Shown here piece after piece: positions 26,701-38,739 of a stretch of DNA of 64,000 bases; the stretch's first letter is position 1, and the number at the start of each line of letters is the position of its first letter. The position numbers and the translations under genes are program-made. Origin of the DNA: Anaspis maculata. Taxonomy: Eukaryota > Arthropoda > Insecta > Coleoptera > Scraptiidae. The notes under the pieces are model-generated. The model was not told the DNA's origin, ran no database searches, and saw nothing but the letters and a program-made list of their open reading frames with translations. The stretch covers positions 53,749,306 to 53,813,305 of the forward strand of contig OX421963.1 of NCBI GenBank assembly GCA_949128115.1, in the 5' to 3' direction.

Positions 26701-28636
26701 ATTATTTAAACGGAACAGGCCCTTACGTCAATCTACCAACAGTGGTGGCGACCTCTACGTTGTGTTTTACAAATGCATGGCCCCATTGAATTCTTATTTA
26801 GGGAGGCTGTGCCCTAGCCAAATGCAGCTTCGCACCCCTGATTTTGACCAGGCCATAGCCTGCCTAAATTAGGAATTCAATTGATCACACGATAGGACTT
26901 TCAATGACATATTGCAAGTCAAGTGCCGTGAGATGAAGATTATGTCGTTTTTTGATAGTGACACTTCGGTTTGACTGATGACAGCCAAAAACTAATCAGC
27001 TCATTTGACAGCAAGACCCTGTCTGTATACCAAATTTCAAGTTGTTCGGGTTAACGGTTCGGCTGTTATCGTACCAGAACGGTTCTCCTGTATCATCACA
27101 TAACTTTCCTTCTCAAGTGAGGGGACGGGTCGGGGAAGTAACATGTAAAAACGATCAAAGAAGTTTCTTCAAGTTGACAAGACTTGTTTTCGTCCAAATT
27201 TACACACATACCGAAATTGTCGCAATCGGTCTTATATGGACAGAAAAAAAAAAGATCCATCTTGGTCTCAACCCAAACCGCCCAACACTGTTAGTTTAAA
27301 ATATGGCCGCTAATGGCGCTGCTACCTTCAATTGAAACGCCTATATAATACAGGCCCTTAAGGGTCTAGTCAAGAAAGGGTGTCTGGCAAAACCTGATGA
27401 GGCACTTACAGTTATCACCAAATGCTTTTGTGGTGAAAACTTCCTGTAGCTGTACAATATTGGAATGATTCAAATTTTTCCATACGTCCACAACAAGCAT
27501 GCACTTCGCATTTTGAAGCCGGAAGCCTGAAATAGTATTTTTTTAGCTACAGTAGATGCCGTGCTATCAATATTTGATAATTCATACTACCCACAACCTA
27601 GTCTGATTGACTAAAAACTTACCATGTAATCTTCTCAGACAATACGGAGTGCCCGTCTTCATATGAATAGCTTTGTACATGGACGCCTGATATCCCAGGT
27701 GAGGCTTATGAAGAGAATTACTTGTTATACGTTCAAGTGGACACAACTCGTGATAGCTGTCTACCTGGGGAAGATCTGAAAAATCAAGTTTTGTCAAAAA
27801 CGACTCGAAATCACTTCCTAAAAAAATTCAAACCAGCATATTGTTGGTTTGGCTGCATCATTGTGAGCGCATTCCGGTTCATGATTTCCATCTGAAGGTC
27901 TTTCGATATGAAAAAAGAATCTTGCTTGCCCTTGAGGGTGACAATGTGATTCGGGGTACCCGGATACACGTTGAAGTCTGCCGGTATATTGCTATTCATA
28001 GCCATTTCACCAGGATGGCAAGAAGTGTCACTTGTTGTAGGATAAAAATATGTTGTTCCGCCGACATTTTCCTTCAGATAATACGGAATCATTCGATAAG
28101 GAAATTATGAGATTATTAAATACAACATACTTGATATGCTGCCATTGGGATATTACTTCCAGCATCTTGCGACATAGGTGAGCAGTTGTTTACGCGATTT
28201 GGTGAAGGTGATGTTGAATTTTCCAAGTCTTCAATGCCGCCTGAGAGACACCGCATTGGCGTCCCGTCTAAGGAGCTCGTGAACGAATTGAAAATGTTTG
28301 GCGACGCTAGTCAGAGAACAAGGTTAAGAAGTATAAATGGAAAAAAATGATTCGATTGTACCTGGGGCGCTCGAAGTTAAATTGGTAACGCCAATGCATT
28401 GTGGACCTGGTGGTAGTGTTTTCTTCGGCGTGATTGAACTAGAGCTTATGTTCAACTTGCTCTGGAAGGTCTGATGCAAGTTGTTTGGACTCGGCGATTG
28501 TACGTTCTAAAAATCACTCAATTCAGCCACAAAACTATTGAAACCTTTTGGGGGCTCTCACCATGTAATTCGCAAGTTTGGATTCCTGAGGAACCCCATT
28601 CGTTTGCGTGAGACGAAGGTAAACCTGGTGATCCAT
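20786..28636 (-). CDS. PAN3: PAN2-PAN3 deadenylation complex subunit PAN3
   Basis: PAN3 is the pseudokinase adaptor that recruits the PAN2 nuclease to PABP-bound poly(A) tails in cytoplasmic mRNA decay. Exons on the minus strand: 28636-28562, 28506-28362, 28306-28131, 28071-27834, 27775-27623, 27526-27410, 24862-24638, 24585-24300, 24241-24050, 21185-21023 and 20959-20786; the 1,944-nt CDS gives 647 residues. Recognised blocks are ENVGGTTYFYPT (~133), PYCLRRLHGFRLQNAKCM, WKNLNHSNIVQLQEVFTTK and VYDYYPGSETL (pseudokinase), LVLALACKSTVAVQREN, GARFYTQMD, then the C-terminal knob GDRYMLKLFRDYVFHQV. The short N-terminus (SKLANYM, then a Ser/Pro-rich linker) has no CCCH zinc finger, resembling a short isoform; an upstream alternative exon could supply one. 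Introns 6 and 9 exceed 2.5 kb and are filled with repeats. Two junctions are weak by eye: the acceptor before 28071 and the GTTTGA donor after 27834, though both keep phase and conserved sequence. Confidence 0.95.
21690..22035 (-). mobile_element. tRNA-derived SINE with 12-bp target duplication
   Basis: On the minus strand the head carries a box A-like TGTGGTTAGTTGGC and a box B-like GGTCGCGGGTTCGATCTCC, so it is tRNA-derived. The tail ends in an A-run. The 12-bp duplication GTCAAAGGTTGT flanks it exactly (21678-21689 and 22036-22047). It sits in PAN3 intron 9 in the same orientation as PAN3. The perfect duplication suggests a fairly recent insertion. Confidence 0.88.
22271..22818. mobile_element. 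PIF/Harbinger-like MITE with TTA duplication
   Basis: Inverted ends TGCTGAATTTATGCAACG and CGTTGCATAAATTCAGCA with TTA directly on both sides. Internal tandem-like ACTCAACT / AATTGTTAATTGAG motifs near both ends. Located in PAN3 intron 9. Confidence 0.75.
22827..23790. repeat. Diverged relative of the 58.7-60.2 kb hairpin family
   Basis: GATTCCTCC..ACATCTG..CAAAGGTAAAA at the left and GTTGCCCG..AAG..GTG..AAT..TTTCACC with AAATTTTATA at 23590-23690 match the left half of the 58666-60186 element in order. The middle differs. In PAN3 intron 9. Confidence 0.6.
25453..25619. mobile_element. MITE, GCCCGCTTTATGAAAAT ends
   Basis: The left arm has CAACGCAGCCGCAACGTTTCC and the right arm the inverse GGAAACGTTGCG...GTTGCGGCTG; total about 167 bp. 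Confidence 0.65.
25634..26301. mobile_element. MITE, CAGGGCTATTCTGTATGG ends
   Basis: Inverted ends CAATCAGGGCTATTCTGTAT and ATACAGAATAGCCCTGATTG are perfect copies 668 bp apart. The centre is GC-rich around CCGCTCCGCTCGGAGCGG. Confidence 0.7.
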
Positions 28637-29411
28637 TAGGCACCTACTAAAAAAAAAACAAAGTGGTTATTGTACACCTGTTGGAACACTTTTCCGTGGC
28701 ATAATGCACCTTTTCGTTTAAAACCATCTAAGTAAGAAGCATCATAGAACCTGACGGTTGTAAGTTGAAATCACTGCAAAATAAGTTGAAGGTTAACATT
28801 TATTTACCCCGATTTGACACCTGAAAATTCAATGAATACACGCCATTTTGTTTGTATTCATTTGATTTATTTTGAAAGGAAACCACTATTCAAATTTTAT
28901 CGTGAATTTCCCATCGATAAATACCCTTCGCTTTCATGTCCTGCACGGTCCTGGACACGTTCAAAATGCACGATTGCAGAAATTGGCGAATTTCGTGCAG
29001 AATATAATGACAAAACAGACGAAAACGTACCTTCGTATTGGCAACATTCAACATTCGATTTACCAAATTGACATTGTGCGCTTGGTGCGCTGTGGATTCG
29101 AAATGTCAATATAGGTATTTTTCTGGCGGAAATTTCTAATATTTCAAAAAGGACTCTGTTGCTTGCCTATTCACTTACCTATTATGATTAATGATTTATC
29201 CGAAAACATGCGGCAACCATTTTTTTCGGTTGAACGTTCTGTTCGCAGAATATGCTTTCTTGCTTTCTATTGAAATATTTCACTCCCCATCATTTGCCCT
29301 AATTTTTCCAAGGTCTCTGAAGAACAGAGGGCAGAATTATTCGTCTCTGCACCAGGTGTCTCATGTCTCAAAACGTGATCCCTGCTCAAAACTCAAAGTA
29401 TCACATACCTA
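28637..29411. other. PAN3 upstream flank
   Basis: Holds the probable PAN3 5' region (candidate donor at 29030). Otherwise AT-rich with no ORF of note. Confidence 0.4.
29031..29110 (-). promoter_or_regulatory. Possible PAN3 5' untranslated exon and promoter region
   Basis: On the minus strand a good donor (GAAG followed by GTACGT) ends a GC-richer segment about 395 bp upstream of the PAN3 start codon. The start-codon exon is itself preceded by a strong pyrimidine tract and TAG acceptor at about 28648, which implies an upstream exon. The left boundary is the donor position; the right boundary is arbitrary. This is inference, not a transcript. Confidence 0.3.
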
Positions 29412-31663
29412 CAGGGTGGTCCAGAGGTTATACTAGCAATAATTCACTATTCGATGGTCCATCGAAAACTAGGTCGACATGCATAATTTAATTTTTCTCC
29501 AAAACGCTTCCTAAAAGGGAGATAGAGCCCTTCAAAGTTCAGTTTTTAAAATCATCATTTTGCAATAACTCCGAAGTTATCAAAGCGATTTGCACCAAAT
29601 TTGGTACAAATATACCTACTTATGAAATTAATACCCATCACTTGACGTAGATAACTTTTGTCAAAATTTTCCAGTGGCGTAGATACCGGGGGATTGTTCA
29701 ACTTCTCCCACCCCATTTTCTACGCCACTGGATATTTTTGAAAAATTATACTTTTTTGAATTCCTTGTTCAATATAGAAAAAAAGTTACTTTTGTAAAAT
29801 TTTGATCAGGAGGCTTCATTTCCGAGATATTTGGGTTTGAAACTTTGGAAAACACCTCGAAATCGCGACTTTCAAAGGCCTAAAAACTAAAATCCAAGAA
29901 AACTCATGATTCTTCAACTGGAATAAGTTTTCTAGGTCGTTTAAGTTGATTTATCCAATCCTATTGAATAATGCACGCATTATCACGCGCATATCCATGC
30001 CTGCATTTTTCAATAAGACTGGATAAAGCATAGTATTCTACTCGCGGGTAATGGCTGTCACTCATTCGGATGCTTTACGACACTCGCCAAGGCTCGTGTC
30101 GGCAAACTGCATCCTCATGAGTAAAAAGCAATCATTAATCATTACCCGCTTGTTGAATAATATACTAAATATTACTGCCATTTTTTGTAAAGAAACGAGG
30201 CGTTTTCAGAGAAAAACAATTTGGGCTCTGGAAAGTGGCGATTTCGAGATAAAAAGGTTATAATTTTTCAAAAATATCCAGTGGCGTAGAAAATGGGGTG
30301 GGACAAGTTGAACAATCCCCCGGTATCTACGCCACTGGACAATTTTGACAAAAGCTATCTACGTCAAGTGATGGGTATTTATTCCATAAGTATTTGTACC
30401 AAATTTGGTCAAAATCGCTTCGATTACTTTAGAGTTATCGCAAAAAGATGATTTTAAAAACTGAACTTTGAAGGGCTCTATCTCCCTTAGGAAGAGTTTT
30501 GGAGAAAAATTAAATTCTGCATGTCGACCTAGTTTTCGATGGACCATCGAATGGTGAATTATTGCTAGTATACCCAAGCAACAAATTAGGGCTAAATTAG
30601 GTTAAATCTACCTCATTATTGGTCAGCGACTAATTTTCAATAGGTCGAATTTACGTTCAATCGACGTCGAATTCAGGAGGGGAAAAATAAGTGGGTAATT
30701 TAAACGTCGAAAATTGGGCACATAGGTCGATTTGACTTATAGGTCAGATACCCTGTTAGTCGGCTAAACCTACAATAAGTTACGTTTTTGGTAAAAATTA
30801 GTAATTTAAGACCTATTTTTACTAATTTGTGACCTAGTGTCTTACAAGACTTGAATAGGTATTATTATCCACTATGGTATTATTTTGGGTCTTCCCGACT
30901 TATAGTCGGTCATATACGACTTGACGAAAGACAATGAGATGTCTTTTATATTGTACTTCCTAATTATATACATGCAATCGATTCTTCAAAGTCGCGTAGT
31001 TTATTTCTAACGTTTTCAATATGCGGTCCGTGGGACCGCACGACGGTGCTTACGCGCAGATTTTTCACGACGCCAGTCAAGGGTTAATAAGTCAATGTTT
31101 AGAGTAATTCTGACTTCAAAGTCAAATGTTTAAATTGAATAGGTCCGCTTTTTTCCTGAAATAACCCTTGTTATCTACCATGACCTGTAAGGCATTGTAT
31201 AAAGTTGGAAATTACCAAATTTGGACTAGTATAAGGAGAGGTTATTCATAACCAGACTTTGAAGTTGAAATTAGGGTGATTTCGAAGTAATTGCGACTAC
31301 CGTTGATGGCTTAAATTAACCTCAGAGGTAAAATGGACTTTAACGGCGGAAGTCAAGCGAAAATTAACTAATTTTTGCCCTAGATAATGCCTTATAAATT
31401 TTAAAGAATTTGAAGGCATTTTTGAGGTGGAATCTAGGTAATTTTTAACTTCCAAAAACTTTTTGAAGTCGATGGTAAATTTAGGGTAATCGCAAGGTTA
31501 AACCTTGGTAATTTTTTATTTAAATAATGACTTTGTAGAGCATTTGTCATATAAGGAAAATTTTATGTCAAAATCATGCATATTTTGCCTTCTCCAAGTC
31601 AATTTGACTTAAAGCTTGGTAATTTGGCCCTAAATTGCTGCTTGGGTAACCTGGACCACCCTG
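29412..31663. mobile_element. CAGGGTGGTCCAGAG-type hairpin element, interrupted
   Basis: Begins CAGGGTGGTCCAG and ends CTGGACCACCCTG, a TA on each side. Arms 29412-~29950 and ~30200-30572 are inverted copies (TCGATGGTCCATCGAAAACT and its inverse). The right terminus is split by a second element (30573-31646); joining its flanks reconstitutes the inverse of CAGAGGTTATACTAGC. Confidence 0.8.
30573..31646. mobile_element. Nested 1,074-bp element, CCCAAGCA ends, TA duplication
   Basis: Left end CCCAAGCAACAAATTAGGGC, right end GCCCTAAATTGCTGCTTGGG. It inserts at a TA inside the right terminus of the 29412-31663 element, giving a duplicated TA. AT-rich inside, with repeated TAAATTAGG- and GTAATTT-like words; no ORF. 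Confidence 0.8.
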
Positions 31664-33767
31664 TATATTCCGATTCCAGAGCGGTAGAGAGAATAATCCA
31701 CTCAAAAACAAACAGTCACACACTTTTTTATGAATTTGGGGGGGGGGGAGGATAGAAAGCCAACTTTTAACAAGCGATTATGCCTCATGGGCATATGAGG
31801 CTGAGTAGCGCACTTCCTTTTTGAAGAATTAGTGAACGCAAGGTCACAGATGCGCAAGATATGTTAACTGGCTAGGGTTCGATCTATACCGTTTATTTGA
31901 GCAAAAAATCGGTTGTGTCACCCCGGGTATGGAAAGTTGGAATTAGGAAAAAATATTGAAAATAATTTGCAGGAAATAAAAAATGTTGTCAGGAAAATTT
32001 GAATTTTCCGGGAAAACCTCAAATATCTTTATTTCAAATAATCTTACTAATTATTGTAAAAATAGTCAATTATAAGAGGTTCCATTTCAGCTCCATCGCT
32101 CCATCATTTAAGTCCAGCGGTCTCGAAAACTTAGGTCAGTTTTACATTTTCAACCGGAAAACTCCCGGGAAATTGGAAAAAAAATGTTGGAAAATGTTCA
32201 AGAACCCATCAGTTACCTCTTGTATAGAAAACAAAAAAGGTGAAAATGTTTTCAATAAGGGATGAAAAGTTGTAAAATTTGCAGTTTTTCCAGAGAGGAA
32301 AACTCGAAAACCGTGGGATTTCAAAAGTTTTTCCTCCAAAAATTAATTCAATCTTTTCTCCAACTTTCATTCCCAGCATGTCGATCTGCATACTTAACCC
32401 AATAACAAACACGGTTGCAACGGGCCAGCATCGTACAAATGCACTGATTCCATCCACAGTGGTGTTGGCCCAGCGCTTTGAAGTTGTACAGGACCTGTGC
32501 GCCGATGAAATGGCGGCCAACGTGCGGTATTCCACCGCAGCTTTACCGTCGTTGACAAACAACAATCAACCTTTGTAATCAATGGCCCAGCATCTTACAG
32601 ACATTTACCTGATTACCTGATTCTGGCAAGCGCTTCTTATACTCTGGTAAAATGCTGGCATGCCATAGCCATCACTTCGCCATCATTGCCATCATTAAAC
32701 CGCGAGTCGGCCGATACTTGCGTGTTTGCTGGGAAAATGAATATTTCGTGGGGCTCATCGTTCGTGGGCTCATCCATGTCGAAGTTTACACTGCAGTTTT
32801 TTCAAATTACACGGAATGTGCAAATTTCATTTTGCATGAAAAAAATGACCGTCGGAAAACCGGAACCGTGTCGATTTTTAAAATGGGCTCTACACGATGA
32901 CGCCCGAAATCGAAGTGGATCCGAGGTACGCACGAAGTAGTTTGAAAATAATTGACTCTGCTAAAATTCGAGAAAAATAAATAATTAATTTAAATTTCAA
33001 ATTTGGAAGCGTTATCTAACGGTTGGAATTTCTTGTGCTTTGTGCATAGGAAAATATTCCTACCTTACCCAGTGACAGGCCCATGTTCATGAACTTATGG
33101 CGTTTTCGACTGGCCAGAACGGAGCCAGTTGAGCTCTAAGATCGCTATCACTGATTGGGTAAGGATTTTGGAGAACCAATCAAATCCTCTGATTTAAGAG
33201 CCGAACTGGTTCGGTTTTAGTGACTCAAAAACGCTATTAATTCGATCACTTTTGATAGCGTGATGATCCATGGCGTGATGGCATTTATAGGGTTTTCTTG
33301 CACCGCCCTGGTTCAGCCAATGGTATTACAACAAATCGCTCTGAACCGGGGCAGTGGAAGAATTTGGAAAACCCTATTAGAGGCGCTTTCGTTGTGCCGG
33401 CAGTCCGAAATGCCCGCATGGACAGTTCTGACAACGCACAGCTTTGTTGTCTGACGCACAGCTTTGTTGTCTGACGCACAGTTTTGTTTTCCGATGCACA
33501 GCTGTCAGCTGTTGTCTGAGTTACGGCTATGACCACACCTGAGTACACTCCTCTCTTCCATCTCTCTTATCGGATGGTTTCATTACGCAAGACTTCTCTG
33601 ATTTTTTCCCCAAATCTGTATGTCTCACGGATGTATGTCTCTACAGGCGGGCGATTCATTCGAATCGTCACTCAGACAACATAGTCTGGGGGCATAGGGT
33701 CGAAAAAGGCTTGGCCGTGTGCAACTTCGTGAAGATATATAGAGATATAACCGAGGGGTAAACCGCA
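31664..33767. other. Intergenic mosaic of dispersed repeats
   Basis: 31740-31860 is an inverted copy of 61160-61240 (GGAAGTGCGCTACTGAG). 32270-32400 and 32760-32900 match, in inverse order or orientation, the 47.9-48.1 kb and 54.8-55.1 kb segments (GAAAGTTGGAGAAAAGATTG). Inverted pairs at 33097-33236 and 33288-33378 look like small MITEs. Three copies of a ~20-bp word ACGCACAGCTTTGTTGTCTG occur at about 33435-33500. Confidence 0.5.
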
Positions 33768-34150
33768 GTGGAAGTCTGGTGTACACTACAGTGGAAGTCC
33801 GTGGAAGTCTGTGGAAGTCCATGGAAGTCCGTGGAAGTCCGTGGAAGTCCGTGGAAGTCCGTGGAAATCAAGTGGAAGTCAGTGGAAATCACGTGGAAGT
33901 CAATGGAAGTCATGGAAATCAGTGGAAGTCATGGAAGTCTGTGGAATTCAATGGAAATCACGTGGAAGTCATGGAAGTCAGTGGAAGTCTGTGGAAATCT
34001 GTGGAATTCAATATAAATCACGTGGAAGTCAATGGAAGTCTAGGGAAGTCATGGAAATCAGTGGAAGTCTGTAGAAGTCAGTGGAATTCAATGGATATCA
34101 CGTGGAATTAGGTGAAAGTCATTGAAAATCTATGGAACTCAGTGAAAGTC
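33768..34150. repeat. 9-bp minisatellite array, GTGGAAGTC type (left)
   Basis: Dozens of imperfect 9-mers such as GTGGAAGTC, GTGGAAATC and ATGGAAGTC. All three plus frames are open, which creates spurious ORFs rich in Lys-Ser-Val-Glu. The left border is GATATAACCGAGGGGTAAAC. Confidence 0.92.
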
Positions 34151-34470
34151 AGATGGAAGTTAGATGTTTCAAGTTCCATGACAATCATTCCCCTAATAAG
34201 AGATTTCAATATGGCAGCCAAAGAATCAGTGAATTCAGCGTGAGAATAAGAATGATCATTATTACAAGACAGGGGTAAATGTCAAGTTCCATGAAAATCG
34301 TTCCATTAGTGAGAAATTTTGATATGGCGGCCAAGATAGAAGCGGAATCATGAAACTCAGCTTGGAAATAAGAATTTTCATACGAGACAAAAGTAAGTTC
34401 CAAGTTTTACGACAATCGTTTCACTAATAAGAGATTTCCGAGGAGAAATCGATATGGTGGACCAGATGGC
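34150..34470. repeat. Copies of the ~115-bp dispersed tandem unit
   Basis: Two to three diverged units marked by GATATGGCGGCC and TTCCATGAAAATCGTT, inverse of the units at 60.75-61.12 kb. Confidence 0.6.
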
Positions 34471-34545
34471 GCCGCAACTATTAAATCCGATTTGCTCATT
34501 GGTCAGCCTTGAGGACCTAATACCCTTGACAGACTGTACCTTATA

Positions 34546-37299
34546 CCCTTGACAGACTGGAAAACTGAATGATCATTAAGCGTAAATTACGATATAAATG
34601 ACCAATGTTATTGCACGTCGTCATTTACTAAATGATCATTTAGAACGTCATTTAGGACCTTAATGGTCATCAACTAGGGGTAACCATAATCGTCGAATAA
34701 TCGCCGGTGGTCGTGCATCATCGCCGTGATTTTTGAAAACCATTGGCCAGCTTTTCTGCAATGAATCGCGATGTCTGTCGTTTGTCATCAAGTCCCTCAT
34801 TTCAGTTCGCCATTCAGACACGTATTTCTGGAATCGAGGAACTGGATTTTGTGTCTTGCTTCTTGCAAGAACATCTCTTGTACCAAATTATGCCCGTAAG
34901 TGTGCACGTATAAGCACGTATAAAAAAATAATAATAATAATCCAAAATAAAATTCCAAAAACATGAGCAATAACCACACATATTCGCGGAGTTTGGATGA
35001 TACGAACATTGCAAACAGGCAGCAGGGTATAGATTGGCGGCATTTTATTTTTGGGCACAAAGTCGAATTTATTGATAAGGACATGGGTTTCCGTAAGTAT
35101 CCGTGAGACAGGTAGGTATATAATTCCTGTAGCGTGCACGTATAAGCACGTACCTACGAAAAATTGGAAAATCTCCTCGCTTCACATAAGAAATGACCGC
35201 CTGCACCTGTTCGCGAAGGTTGGATGATACGAACATTGCGAACTTGTAGCACAGTATCGGTTGGTGGTACTCTATCCTGGACTCTATCTTCGGCAAAGTT
35301 GAATTCATTGATGAGAGAATAGAGGTTTCCAGAACATCCGTCGTGAAAAATGTGAAATTTTGCAAAAGCAAGCGAAATGGAAGGTAGGTATTTATCGCAA
35401 AAGCAGTCAAAAAATTGCAAAAAAAAGTCGTAATGAACCACATGATGGATACGAACATAATGAGCTATAACATGCATCTGTCAGTTGCCTTGCCACTTGC
35501 CAGACGCGCACATTAATCAGGGCCGCGCTTAAAAGTTGGTTAGACTATGGCGCTATGCGATTTTGATCAGATTATTGACTAAATCATCAGTCTCTTATTC
35601 TTCTTCCCCTCCATTTCTTTCGACTCAATACAAATTCAACATATATTTTGGCAACAAATAAAGATAGTATGATGTGGTGTGAACATTGCAAGCAATAATT
35701 ACTTTGTTTCCGCTTGCAATGTTCACACCGCGCTTTCTTGATTGAATGGAATCTAAGCTAAATACCACCTCACACCTCACCGAAAATATGAAATTAATAT
35801 TATAATTATGGATAATAAGGGCGATAATAGCCCAATACTCCAGACCATTCGACCATTTGACATCGACACTTTGGGGGGGGGGGGAATGGATCGCCACGTT
35901 TATTCATGCACTACGGCGCAAGCTCATAGGCTCATTACGATTTGCGAATTTGTGTCACCCCCAAATTCGCAATCGTCATTTAACGTTAATGATCATTACA
36001 CTTAATGATCATTGAGGTGCAGTCTGTCAAGAGTATTAATGATCATTCAATTACAAATTTGGAGGTGACACACTGCAAAATCGTAATAAGCCTATGAGCA
36101 TGCGCCGTAGCGCATGAATAAACGTGGCGATCAATTTTTGCCCAAAATGTCAATGTCAAACTTTATTGTCGAATGGTCCAAAAGTATTGGGCTATTATTG
36201 CCAATAGCATCTATAATCATAATGATAATTTCATATTTTAAGTGAGATGTGAGGTGGTATTTAGCTTAGATTCCATCCAATCAAGAAAGCGTGGTGTGAA
36301 CATTGCAAGCAATAACAAAATAATTATTGCTTGCAATGTTCACACCACATCACACTATATTTATTTGTTGTCAAAATCTATGTTGAATTTTTATTTAGTC
36401 GGAAGAAATTGAGGAAACGAAGAATAAGAGACTGATGATTCAGTCAACCTGATCAAAATCGCATTGTCCCATAGTCTAACCAACTTTTGAGCGCGGCCCT
36501 GGTTCATATGCGCGGCTGGCAAGTGACAATAAGGCAACTGACAGATGCATGTTATAGTTCATTATGTTTGTACCTATCGTGTGGTTCATCATAACTTTTT
36601 TTGCAATTTTTTAACTGCTTTTGCGATACGTACCTTCCATTTCGCTTGCTTTTGCAAAATTTCACATTTTTCACGACAGCAGACGTTTTGGAATATTTCT
36701 AATCTAGGCAGCATGTTTAAAAGCTATTAGCATAGTTTGAGCCGAGGTTTAAGCTTATTTATGAGATATTTATGGAAATAAACACTTATATAGAGATACC
36801 TACCTATCTCACGGATACTTACGGAAAAACCTATTCCCTCATCAATAAATTCGACTTTGCCAAAAATAAAGTACTCTGCCAACCGATACTGTGCTACAAG
36901 TTCGCAATGTTCGTATCATCCAACTTTCGCGAACGGGCGCAGGCGGTCAGTTTCTTATGTAAAGCGAGGAGATTTATAATTTTCAGGTGGTCATTTCTTA
37001 TGTAAAGCAAAGATTTTTCAATTTTTCGTGCTTGCTTATACACGTTATGCTCATAATTTGGTACAAAAGATGTTGTTGCAGGAGGCAAGACACAAAATCC
37101 AGTTTCTCCATTCCAGAAATACGTGTCTGAATGGCGTACCGGAATGACAGACTCGATGACAAATATCGCGATTCATTGCAGAAAAGCTGGCCAAAGATAT
37201 TTAAAAATCACGGCGATGATGCACGACTACCGGCGATTATTCGGCGACTATGACTACGTGAAACACTAGTAATTTATGAGCTTTCTAGTCTGTCAAGGG
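34546..37299. mobile_element. 2.75-kb palindromic element (CCCTTGACAGACT ends, TA)
   Basis: Left end CCCTTGACAGACT, right end AGTCTGTCAAGGG, a TA on both sides. A second copy of the left end is at 34523 and a third inverted copy near the centre (36024). Arms of over 1.2 kb run in inverse order around about 36000: CGCCGGTGGTCGTGCATC / GATGCACGACTACCGGCG, GTTGGTTAGACTATGG / CCATAGTCTAACCAAC, and GGGCGATAATAGCCCAATAC / GTATTGGGCTATTATTG. Small internal hairpins (GTGTGAACATTGCAAGC) occur in both arms. No transposase seen. Confidence 0.85.
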
Positions 37300-38305
37300 T
37301 ATAAGCTATCCATACATCCTTTTCGTTTTAAGGCCATCTTAGCGCAAGCGTCAGCAGGGTGGTACAAATTCTGACAGACGACAGTTAACGGCGAAACAAC
37401 AGAGAAATTTAAGCTGTGTTTTGACACATGTTTTTGAAGTTAAGCCATTTCAGAAGCGATTTGCTTAGAAAAGCAGCTTTCTTACTAATTCTGCACTGCA
37501 GAAGGACCTTAGGTACATGATAATTTCATGCTCTGATCGTCCTAACAAGCCCAACTGGAAAACAAATTGTCAACACGTCTACTGTTCCAAATGTTCGTAT
37601 CATAATTTTCGTATGAGTCAAACAGTAATCAAAGTTGAAGCTCGTAATTGAAAATATTGGCAATATTTTTGTACTTTTTAGGAGTGGCACATCTCGGCAT
37701 TTTGCTAGGTAATTGGCAGTTACCGCTAGAGACAACCAGATATCTGCAGATACAACCCACGATCTTCTGCTTGGAGATCTGATGTCTCATCTATTCGACT
37801 ATCCGAACGTCTAGAATGGTACCTTAAAACTGCTTATATTCTGCCCTCGATTCTGCCTGGAAATTTTTGAAATGGGTGCTGCTCGAAGTGCAGGCTGTGT
37901 TTGTTAAGAAAACAAGTCAGGTACGAAGGTACTTAGCCCTCGACTTAGCCGTAATTATTGTTACCAAGCTCAATCTTGCTGTTTGTTGAAGACGAGTTCA
38001 CAATAATTATCACTCTAATTTACAATTTGATGTGGTCGCAAAGCTGCGGGTTTCTTTGCGGTTGAAGGGAAGTTAAAAACTGAAGACCTCTATAATTTAT
38101 TTTCTGGAAATCGACTCAGTAACTAGTGGTGAAAAAACATAACATAACAATACAAGGTCCAGTCTTTCATGTAGTTATATGCATCCCTATCGATTGAATT
38201 TTAGATTTCTGGACCCAGTTTTACCAACAATGTTTTCCTCGAGGTTTTCCTCGATAGGTAGTTTGTATACCTAGTAGGTTCCCGGGGGAATATTCCCTAC
38301 AATCG

Positions 38306-38693
38306 ATGAAATTCACGTGGAAGTCATGGAAATCAGTGGAAATCACGTGGAAGTCATGGAAGTCTGTAGAAGTCATGGAAATCAGTGGAAATCACGTGGA
38401 AGTCATGGAAATCAGTGGGAGTCATGGAAATCAGTGGAAATCACGTGGAAGTCATGGAACTCAGTGGAAATCACGTGGAAGTCTTGGAAATCAGTGGAAG
38501 TCAATGGAAATCAGTGGAAGTCAATGGAAATCAGTGGAAGTCAGTGGAAGTCAATGGAAATCAGTGGAAGTCAATGGAAATCAGTGGAAGTCAATGGAAG
38601 TCCGTGGAAGTCCATGGAAGTCCGTGGAAGTCCATGGAAGTCAATGGAAGTCAGATGGAAATCAGTGGAAATCAGTCGATAGTGGAAGTCTAG
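38306..38693. repeat. 9-bp minisatellite array, GTGGAAGTC type (right)
   Basis: Same 9-mer family and same orientation as the left array, but bordered on the right by GCGGTTTACCCCTCGGATAT, the inverse of the left array's border. Confidence 0.92.
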
Positions 38694-38739
38694 TGTACAA
38701 AATTTTCCTTGCGGTTTACCCCTCGGATATAACCAAATC

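Larger units (their letters stand above)
24863..27409. other. PAN3 intron 6, repeat-filled
   Basis: Contains a partial copy (about 24950-25060) of the end of the 40.0-42.4 kb palindrome, two MITEs listed separately, and a dispersed segment at 27020-27080 (CAAATTTCAAGTTGTTCGGG) related to segments at 46080 and 54260. No exon is supported. Confidence 0.5.

Noticed and set aside
33768..34111. Overlapping open frames of 82-110 codons
   Set aside because: Same minisatellite artefact as the right-hand array.
35865..35885. G-run, with C-run at 45888-45902, as a G-quadruplex or regulatory site
   Set aside because: Simple homopolymers in repeat DNA; possibly also assembly-length errors.
33768..38693. 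CRISPR-like spaced repeats
   Set aside because: The repeats are contiguous 9-mers without unique spacers, in a eukaryotic genome.
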